Origin: GJ-E10 sp035625725
Lineage (GTDB): Bacteria > Pseudomonadota > Gammaproteobacteria > Burkholderiales > Burkholderiaceae_F
Reading direction: 5' to 3'
Assembly: GCA_035625725.1 (NCBI GenBank)
Contig: DASPPB010000014.1
Span: 1 to 64,000, forward strand
DNA: 64,000 nt
The translations under genes and the position numbers were made by a program. Below the pieces are notes generated by a model. That model was not told the origin of the DNA, made no database searches, and saw nothing but the letters and a program-made list of their open reading frames with translations. This document shows positions 37,461 through 43,916 of this stretch, piece after piece. Every line of letters begins with the position of its first letter. The first letter of the stretch is position 1.

Positions 37461-39034
37461 CGACGGCGAAGCAGCACGATCGGCCCCTCGGCGTACAGCA
37501 CGTCGGCCGACACGCTCGGGTCGAACCGATCGGTACGCGTGAGCGCCATTTCTCCCGGTGCGGGGGGGCGTGCGGGTGTGATCTCTCGGCGATAGACACT
37601 GAAGCTAGGGGCGGCGATCTGCCACTGCACAACGGTGCCCGGCAATTGGGCCGCCACCTGTCCCGCGTGTTTCACGGGACCGTTGAGCATTTCTCCCGCC
37701 CAGGGAATCAACCCCCAGCCCAAGGCCAGCGCCAGCGCCCCGCTTGCGGCCAGCGCCCTGCGCAATGGCGGCCCGGCGCGGTACGCAAGCAAGCCCAGGG
37801 CCGCCAAGGCGCCGGCCAGCGTGAGCGCGTAGTAGGCGTAGTGGGAGCGGGTCGCGATCGTCGTTGCCCTTGCGGCGAGCGCGGCATAAAAAGCCAGGCG
37901 CGGATCGGTGGTCGTCGCACTCAATTCCCGGACGAGCGCAGGCACCAGCGGCAGCGCGAGCAGCAACAGGCAGGGCAGCCACAACAAGCCGGCGCTTCCG
38001 GCGCCCTCCCGGGCCCGACACGCCAGCAAGAGGAACACCGGCGTCATGCCGTAGAGCAGATAATGGGGTAGCTTGGTGCCCGAGAGCGAAAAAAAGACGA
38101 AAACAAAGCCAAACCAGATCACCAAGTAGCGCGCCAAGGGGTCGCGCCAGTCCTCCGGCAGGTGCCGCAGCGCGCGCAGCAACAGTCCCGACCATGGCAA
38201 AAGCAACAATGGCGCAACGGCGAAGTAGTACCACAGGGCGCCGCCGTGCCCCTCGAGGGTGCCGCTAAAGCGCTCCAGGTTGTGGCGCAGCAAAAAACCA
38301 TCCACGAATGCGCGGCCATGAAGAATGAGTTGCGCCAGGTACCAGGGTCCGGACAGAGCCAACAGCAGCAGCCAGCCCAGCGGATCAAACGCCGCGCGTG
38401 CCCAGTCGCGCCAACGCCGTGCCATCGCGCAGTAGCCGAGGCTGACAGCGAAGGGGATCAGAATGGCGATGGGCCCCTTGGTCAGGGTGCCCAGCGCCAT
38501 CCAAAGGTAGACGCGGCGCAAGGCCACGGGGCGTCCGCTTCCCTCCAAGTGGCGCCAAAGATCGAACATGGTCGCCGCCAGCAACGCGTTGAGCAGCGCA
38601 TCGGCGGTAGCTGCCCGGCCCATCGCCATCACGCCCAGGCTCGTCGCCGCAATCCAGCCGGCAAGCAGGGCGCTATTCGAGCCCAGGCGTGGCGTCGCAA
38701 AGCGCACAATGGCCGCAACCCATCCCAGTGCGGCCAGCGCGGAGGGCAGGCGCAGCGCAAACTCGTTGAGCCCCAACACACTCACGCTCAGGGCCTGCAG
38801 CCAGTAGATCAGTATCGGCTTGTCGTAACGGGGCACGCCGTTGAGGGTGGTTGAAACCCAGTCGCCGCTTTGCAGAATTTCTCGTGTTGCTTCGGAAAAA
38901 GCCCCCTCATCCACGTCAAAGAGCGGGTACAGCCCCAGTGTGGGCAACAGCAACAGGGCGCAGGCCAACAGCAGCCACGCAAGGGCGAAGCGCGGCTCGC
39001 CCGGAGTGCGCGCCGTGCTCGCAGGCTGGCTCAC
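37454..39034 (-). CDS. ArnT-like membrane glycosyltransferase (GT83/PMT-type)
   Basis: A 526-aa polytopic protein with about 12 hydrophobic segments. The first periplasmic loop carries YPLFDVDEGAFSEATREIL with the catalytic acidic residues, then GVPRYDKPILIYWLQ, both typical of ArnT/PMT-like transferases that use polyprenyl-phosphate sugars. ArnT adds aminoarabinose to lipid A, but without arn genes nearby the donor and target are unknown. The GTG at 39034 overlaps the PAP2 stop (GTGA), so the PAP2 enzyme and this transferase are coupled. Confidence 0.88.
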   Translation of the reverse strand: MSQPASTARTPGEPRFALAWLLLACALLLLPTLGLYPLFDVDEGAFSEATREILQSGDWVSTTLNGVPRYDKPILIYWLQALSVSVLGLNEFALRLPSALAALGWVAAIVRFATPRLGSNSALLAGWIAATSLGVMAMGRAATADALLNALLAATMFDLWRHLEGSGRPVALRRVYLWMALGTLTKGPIAILIPFAVSLGYCAMARRWRDWARAAFDPLGWLLLLALSGPWYLAQLILHGRAFVDGFLLRHNLERFSGTLEGHGGALWYYFAVAPLLLLPWSGLLLRALRHLPEDWRDPLARYLVIWFGFVFVFFSLSGTKLPHYLLYGMTPVFLLLACRAREGAGSAGLLWLPCLLLLALPLVPALVRELSATTTDPRLAFYAALAARATTIATRSHYAYYALTLAGALAALGLLAYRAGPPLRRALAASGALALALGWGLIPWAGEMLNGPVKHAGQVAAQLPGTVVQWQIAAPSFSVYRREITPARPPAPGEMALTRTDRFDPSVSADVLYAEGPIVLLRRRQ

Positions 39035-39834
39035 GGGCGGGCTGCACCACTCTGGCGCTCGCGCAGTGCGCGCCAGAGTGTCGCGACGGCGGTGCCAGCG
39101 CCTATGACAACGGCGAGCCATTGCAGCGGCAGCGCAAGGGGATAGCCCGTGTCGGCGGCGGCCAGGGAAGCGGCACAGGCCAAAACGATCAGGGCCAACG
39201 CGATGCGCGCGCTCGCATGGCGCCAGAACGGCCAGCGCTGCGCGGCGAGCGTGCCCGCCAGCGCGGCGAGCATTCCGAAGAGCGCCCCCCCGAAAACGTC
39301 TGCTGGCCAGTGCGCGCCCACCATCACGCGCGAGGCGGCGGCCAGCAGCGCCGCGCACAGCAAGGCGAGCGCCGCTAGCGGCCGCTCGCGCAGTCCTTCG
39401 GTTCCGAGAACGACCACGGAGGCGACGAGAAAGATCGTAATGGAGTGTCCCGAAGGAAAGGAGTTGTGGCCGCTCAGAACCGGCCCCTGAATGCGAAAAC
39501 TCGACAAATCAAGCACGCCGGCAGGCCGCGGTGCAGCCACGAGCCACTTTCCGCAGCGAGAGAATGCCGCGGCGAGCGGCGTAGCGTACAGGGCCGCGGC
39601 CAGCACTTGGGGGGCGCGCCGCAGCAAGGTGGCAAGCAGCATCACGGCAACCAAGCCGTGGCCCAGCAGGGTCAGGCAACTGGGCACCGACTCGGGCAGC
39701 CAGCGCGCGGAGGCGTGGTTGATCGCCAAAAACCACTGGCGATCGATTCCGGTATCCGCGGCCGTTATCGCCGCGGCCAATGCGCAGGCGGCGGCAAAGC
39801 CCAGGAAGAGGCGGAAAACGGGTGCGCGCAGCAT
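39031..39834 (-). CDS. PAP2-family membrane phosphatase
   Basis: A 267-aa membrane phosphatase with all three PAP2 motifs: KWLVAAPRP, SFPSGHS and SRVMVGAHWPADV. About six hydrophobic segments are present. Such enzymes act on undecaprenyl pyrophosphate, phosphatidic acid or lipid A phosphates. Coupling to an ArnT-like transferase suggests lipid-carrier recycling or envelope lipid modification. It is the upstream gene of the pair. Confidence 0.9.
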   Translation of the reverse strand: MLRAPVFRLFLGFAAACALAAAITAADTGIDRQWFLAINHASARWLPESVPSCLTLLGHGLVAVMLLATLLRRAPQVLAAALYATPLAAAFSRCGKWLVAAPRPAGVLDLSSFRIQGPVLSGHNSFPSGHSITIFLVASVVVLGTEGLRERPLAALALLCAALLAAASRVMVGAHWPADVFGGALFGMLAALAGTLAAQRWPFWRHASARIALALIVLACAASLAAADTGYPLALPLQWLAVVIGAGTAVATLWRALRERQSGAARP

Positions 39835-40144
39835 CGCCGGGCGATTTTACCGGTGCGCTGCCGCAGGTTTTTCTACAACGCGTGGAGACATCCGCACGAT
39901 CAGACCTACATGTTGTGTCGATGCCGCTTGCGATGAACAAATTCATGTGCAGCGAACAGACGCATTGCCTCTGAGAAATGTTGCGTCGACCCAAGAAAAT
40001 CGAATTTTTCCCTCTGAAAACGCTTGATTCTCGTCGCAAATCGCATAGTATTGCGGTCACGCAACGAGAGCGCTCTTTGAGTACCCTCTGCAAGCAACAA
40101 GAACGCTGTCGCTGTATTCGTCATTCCCAACCAGGAGATCGTTG
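39835..40144. other. 310-bp divergent region between PAP2 and SWIB genes
   Basis: This gap is visibly richer in A and T than its surroundings, especially 39975-40060. It must hold the promoters of both divergent genes. A candidate promoter for the SWIB gene is listed separately. I see no coding potential. Confidence 0.6.
40024..40051 (+). promoter_or_regulatory. Candidate sigma-70 promoter of the SWIB gene
   Basis: TTGATT (40024-40029) and TAGTAT (40046-40051) are separated by 16 nt inside an A/T-rich patch, about 94 nt before the SWIB start. The elements are close to the -35/-10 consensus by eye. Spacing and context support the call, but no transcript start is known. Confidence 0.4.
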
Positions 40145-40522
40145 ATGGCAACTGCCAAGAAGGCAAAGAAAGCAGCAAAGAAATCCTCGGCCAAGAAGGC
40201 CTCGAAGAAAACGGCGAAGAAGGTTGCGAAGAAGGCGCCGGCCAAGAAGGTCGCAAAGAAAAAATCGGCACGCAAGCCCAATGCGGCGTTCATGAAGCCG
40301 CTCACCCCCGTCGGCCCCTTGGCGGCGGTGATCGGTTCCAACCCGCTGCCGCGCACCGAGGTGACCAGCAAGATCTGGGCCTATATCAAGAAGAACAAGC
40401 TGCAAGACCCGGTGAACCGCCGCAACATCAATGCTGACGACAAGCTGCGCCCGCTGTTTGGCGGCAAGTCGCAGGTTTCGATGTTCGACCTTACCAAGTT
40501 CGTCAGCAAGAACCTCAAGTAA
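40145..40522 (+). CDS. SWIB/MDM2-domain protein with histone H1-like tail
   Basis: A 125-aa protein in two parts. Residues 1-45 are an Ala/Lys repeat (AKKAAKKSSAKKASKK and similar) like the tails of bacterial histone-H1-like proteins. Residues 52-125 form a SWIB domain, with PVGPLAAVIGSNPLPRTEV, KIWAYIKKNKLQDP and LFGGKSQVSMFDLTKFV. SWIB domains are mainly eukaryotic chromatin-remodelling modules; in bacteria they are known in Chlamydiae and some Proteobacteria. AGGAGA 7 nt upstream fixes the ATG. It has its own promoter region and a strong terminator, so it is a single-gene unit. A DNA-binding or nucleoid role is inferred. Confidence 0.93.
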   Translation: MATAKKAKKAAKKSSAKKASKKTAKKVAKKAPAKKVAKKKSARKPNAAFMKPLTPVGPLAAVIGSNPLPRTEVTSKIWAYIKKNKLQDPVNRRNINADDKLRPLFGGKSQVSMFDLTKFVSKNLK

Positions 40523-40555
40523 GACCGAGTCGAGCGGGCGGTTGCGCCCACGAAC

Positions 40556-40600
40556 CGGGCCCGTGGAGCCTTGCGCTGCACGGGCCCGATTTGCTTTTTT
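40556..40600 (+). terminator. Rho-independent terminator of the SWIB gene
   Basis: CGGGCCCGTG (40556-40565) pairs perfectly with CACGGGCCCG (40579-40588) around a 13-nt loop and is followed by ATTTGCTTTTTT. It lies 34 bp after the SWIB stop. This is the clearest intrinsic terminator in the window. Confidence 0.9.
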
Positions 40601-40645
40601 GCGTTCCTTCGGCGGGCGATGTCGGCTCTTTGCGCGCCGACGATC

Positions 40646-41227
40646 TTAGGCCTGAGCCCAGCGTGAATACCGTGGAAGCGTAGCCTGCAGAAAGGCCATC
40701 TGGTCGGCCAGAATGCGCCGGTTGCTCAGGATGAAGCCCTCGTTGCGGCACACCGCGTAGGGTACGTACAGCAGGGGCATTCGCGCTTCTTCGGGACTGC
40801 GATTGCCCTTGCGGGTGTTGCAGGAGCGGCAGGCCGTAACCACGTTCGTCCACTCGTGGCGACCCCCCCGGGATACCGGCACGATGTGCTCGACCGTCAG
40901 GTCCGGCTCACTGCAATGCGCGCCGCAATAGGCGCATACGTGGCGATCGCGGGCGAAGAGCCGGTGCTTGGTCAGGCCCACATGGCTGCGCCCGCCGGGG
41001 CTGCGATGGCGCCCGCGGATCATGACGATGGAACTGCTGACGACGCAGGAGCGTTCGCCCGATAATTCCTGGAGGCCCCCGGTAAGAGAAAAGAGGCGTT
41101 CGCCGAGATCGTTTACGACCTTGCCGCAAGCGTAGTATCGCGCTGCACGGGGCAGCGCCGCCCACCGCACCGGCTGCCCGTGGGAGTCAACAATCAGAAT
41201 GCGGGGTGGGTACTCGGTTCCGCGCAT
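40646..41227 (-). CDS. Stand-alone HNH endonuclease
   Basis: A 193-aa protein whose C-terminal half is an HNH nuclease: CAYCGAHC and CRSCNTRKG are the paired zinc cysteines, and VEHIVPVSRGGRHEWTNVV carries the catalytic His and Asn. The N-terminal 85 residues (ILIVDSHGQPVRWAALPRAARYYA) form a small conserved-looking domain seen with this HNH class. No methylase, toxin or phage gene is near, so it is neither an obvious restriction enzyme nor a homing element. The ATG at 41227 lies 33 bp from the divergent CYTH-CHAD start. Confidence 0.9.
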   Translation of the reverse strand: MRGTEYPPRILIVDSHGQPVRWAALPRAARYYACGKVVNDLGERLFSLTGGLQELSGERSCVVSSSIVMIRGRHRSPGGRSHVGLTKHRLFARDRHVCAYCGAHCSEPDLTVEHIVPVSRGGRHEWTNVVTACRSCNTRKGNRSPEEARMPLLYVPYAVCRNEGFILSNRRILADQMAFLQATLPRYSRWAQA

Positions 41228-41260
41228 AAGCGCATATTGCCACTTCGGAATAAGTTTTGC

Positions 41261-42841
41261 ATGGCCAAGGGTGCTGCCGCACTTCGGAAGGCACGGCTCG
41301 CATCGCAAGCGCTGCCTGCCAGCGGGCTTCCTGCGCTCGATTCTGGCCAGGAGATCGAACTCAAGCTCAAGCTGCGTCCTCAGGACGTATCCGCGCTGCG
41401 CGCGCGGCTGAACCGCCTGGGCCGAGCGCGCAAGGAGCACATCGACAGCGTGTATTTCGACACGTCGGACCAGCGTCTGGCGCAAAGCAAAGCGGCGCTG
41501 CGACTGCGCGCCATTGGCACGGGCCGCGCGCGTCGATGGGTCCAGACCGTCAAGACGCAGGACTCGGAGGCAGCGCTGAGTGTGCGCGGCGAGTGGGAGC
41601 GCCCTGCGCCCGGGGGGCGCATCGACCTTGCCTCGCTGACAGATTCTCCTCTGGGACAGCTCTTGGGGCCGGAACTCGCGAATCTGCGTCCGGTTTTCCG
41701 GACGAGGTTTGTTCGTTCGGCCTGGACCCTCGTCTGCGACGATGCGCAGGTCGAAGCCGTCATCGACCTGGGCGAAATCCGGGCCGAGGATCGTGCCGAG
41801 GCCATCTGCGAAGCGGAGCTCGAGCTGCGGGCCGGGGCGCAGCAAGCGCTGCTCGATCTGGCGTTGCGACTGTCCGGCTCCGAGGGAAGGCGCCGATCCG
41901 ACCTGAGCCTGCTGCCCTATGGCATCTCCAAGGCGGCACGCGGCTATCGGCTGGCACTCGGTCGCGGCCCGACACCGTTTGCCGCGGGCTCTTCCATGGT
42001 GCACCGAGCCTTCGCGCCCGAAATGCGCGTCGGCGCAGCAGCGCGTCGCCTCGTTGCGCTGGGGATGACGACGATGTTGGCCAATGCTGCGGATTTTTCC
42101 GCGGCTGGGGACCCGGAATTCGTTCACCAGGCGCGCGTTGCCATGCGGCGCATGCGTGCGGGCCTGGATTTGTTGGGTTCTGGGGCCGAAGTGCCGCCGC
42201 ATTTGCGCCGCAGCCTGCAGCTCTGGGCCGGGCGATTTGGGGTCGTGCGGGACTGGGACGTGCTCTGCGGCGAGCATCTCCCACCCCTGGCATCGGCTGC
42301 CGGGCCAAGCAGTGCGCCAGTCTGGAAGCGCCTGTGTGCAGCGGCCGCAGCGCGGCGCGACGCCGCGCGCGAGGCCCTTTGGCGCCAGTTGCAATCCCCG
42401 CCATTTGCGGAGTTTGCGTTGCGTGCGCTGCGCTGGAGTGGCAGCGCTCCGGCCAAGGCCAGCAAGCGGCTTGCGAGCCTAGCGCCTAAGGCGGTGCGGG
42501 TGCGACAGCGCCGTTTGACCGCTACCGCGCGCTCCTTTGCGCAGCTCACGATCCGGCGTCAGCATAAAGCCCGCATTCAAGCCAAGGCGTTGCGCTACGG
42601 CATCGAGATGCTGCACGCGAGCTTGCCCAAGCGGATTCGTCGCCTCGGACTCCCGGCGCTGGAGCGATTTCAAGACGCCGCCGGCGGTGCGCGCGATGCG
42701 CTGATTGTGGAAGCGGTCGTGGCGCGTCTGAGCCGCTCGCCGGCGGTTCGGCAGCAGGTCGGCGATTGGGCCCATAGACAGCGGGCTGCGGCCATCGCAC
42801 GCGCGCAGCGGCTGGCGGCCGATTTGAAGGATCTGCGCTGA
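41261..42841 (+). CDS. CYTH and CHAD domain protein
   Basis: A 526-aa protein with two domains. The CYTH triphosphate-tunnel domain (about 30-225) begins with the hallmark EIELKLKL (Glu31, Glu33, Lys35). The CHAD domain (about 245-510) is helical and rich in conserved basic residues, including HQARVAMRRMRAGLDLL and RDWDVL. CYTH members of this layout (YgiF-like) hydrolyse inorganic triphosphate; CHAD domains bind polyphosphate. A role in polyphosphate metabolism is therefore likely. It ends 3 bp before the convergent EAL gene end. Confidence 0.93.
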   Translation: MAKGAAALRKARLASQALPASGLPALDSGQEIELKLKLRPQDVSALRARLNRLGRARKEHIDSVYFDTSDQRLAQSKAALRLRAIGTGRARRWVQTVKTQDSEAALSVRGEWERPAPGGRIDLASLTDSPLGQLLGPELANLRPVFRTRFVRSAWTLVCDDAQVEAVIDLGEIRAEDRAEAICEAELELRAGAQQALLDLALRLSGSEGRRRSDLSLLPYGISKAARGYRLALGRGPTPFAAGSSMVHRAFAPEMRVGAAARRLVALGMTTMLANAADFSAAGDPEFVHQARVAMRRMRAGLDLLGSGAEVPPHLRRSLQLWAGRFGVVRDWDVLCGEHLPPLASAAGPSSAPVWKRLCAAAAARRDAAREALWRQLQSPPFAEFALRALRWSGSAPAKASKRLASLAPKAVRVRQRRLTATARSFAQLTIRRQHKARIQAKALRYGIEMLHASLPKRIRRLGLPALERFQDAAGGARDALIVEAVVARLSRSPAVRQQVGDWAHRQRAAAIARAQRLAADLKDLR

Positions 42842-42844
42842 AGC

Positions 42845-43621
42845 CTAGCCGCAAGCGGGGCGCAGGTCGGTGCGAATCTGCGCGGCTCGATCCACGAATT
42901 CGGTACGATGCGCCGCCTGCGAATCGCGAAACGGGTTTAGTGCGGGCCGCACGGCATTGCCCTGACCAAACCCGATTCCGGCCTGCATGGCGCGTTCAAC
43001 CTGCTCCTGGCTCTGCAGGCCCGCAACAATCAGCCATTGTTCGGAGATGCCCGCGACGCGCGCTTCCAGGGCGAGGTTGTCCCAGGCCTCGGCGACATTG
43101 GAGCTCGGCGCCAGAATCTTGGCGAAATCCGGCTGCACAAGCCCAAATGCGCTCAGCTCCATCACCAGCCGGGGCGAAGTAATCCGCAGTCCGACCGGTA
43201 TGCGCTGCGCTCGCAAGTAATCGACGAACGCGCGGACCCGGTAGCTCGAGCGTACGAGCTCAACGGAACCGCGCAGAATTACCGTGAGTCGGTGGGCCAC
43301 CAGGGCGTGCGCGCGCAACTGCGCGTCGATGCGCTCGTCGTACTTTTGCACCGTGCCGAAGGACAGGGTGACCCCGACTTGCTCGCATTCTTCGCGCGCA
43401 AGCAGCCCAAGGGCGCGACGCAGTCCCAACAACTGGATGCGTGACCATTGCACCGGGTTTGGCTCAAAGCCGTCGGTCCAAAGATACAACTCGTCGAACC
43501 ATCGCTCGCGCGTCTGCAGCGAGCGCGTGGGCCATACCGTCGCACACACGGCGCCGGCCTGCGCATTCGTCTTGCCGCTGATCGTTTGCGCCGGCCAGCG
43601 GTGCACGGTGGACAGGGACAT
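42845..43621 (-). CDS. Degenerate EAL-domain protein
   Basis: A 258-aa protein from the ATG at 43621, although the start is uncertain because the frame is open further upstream without a clear ribosome site. The fold matches EAL phosphodiesterases: LRAQRIPVGLRITSPRLVM corresponds to the DDFG strand, PDFAKILAP to the KID strand, and LIVAGLQSQEQVERAMQAG followed by GFGQGNAVRP to the AEGVE and QGY strands. The catalytic EAL, DDFG, Lys and Glu residues are all replaced, so it is unlikely to cleave cyclic di-GMP. It may be a ligand- or partner-binding relic. Confidence 0.75.
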   Translation of the reverse strand: MSLSTVHRWPAQTISGKTNAQAGAVCATVWPTRSLQTRERWFDELYLWTDGFEPNPVQWSRIQLLGLRRALGLLAREECEQVGVTLSFGTVQKYDERIDAQLRAHALVAHRLTVILRGSVELVRSSYRVRAFVDYLRAQRIPVGLRITSPRLVMELSAFGLVQPDFAKILAPSSNVAEAWDNLALEARVAGISEQWLIVAGLQSQEQVERAMQAGIGFGQGNAVRPALNPFRDSQAAHRTEFVDRAAQIRTDLRPACG

Positions 43622-43916
43622 TGCTGCCAACGGGGAGGAAGCCTGCGTCACTGCGCGCCGACGCGCGATCGAGCGCGCCCGTGGGGATTGGAGTTCGGAT
43701 GGATGCGACCGCAAGCCCCGCCGCGACCGCGGGCGCGTAGTTTCGGCATCTTCGGCATCGGTCTCCAGTGCATGTCTCGACGATACCGGTTCCGTCTGGC
43801 GTTGGGACCCACCCCAATGCGAGAGATAACTGCCTTCTAGCCCGCCAACTTGGCATTGGCGGGGGATTGGAGCAGAATCCGTTTTATGCTGCACTGCAGA
43901 AAACAGGCAACCTACC

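Noticed and set aside
41257..42489. Plus-strand 410-codon frame shifted against CYTH-CHAD
   Set aside because: The overlapping frame with EIELKLKL and CHAD residues is the real gene; this one is Arg/Ala/Gly-rich.
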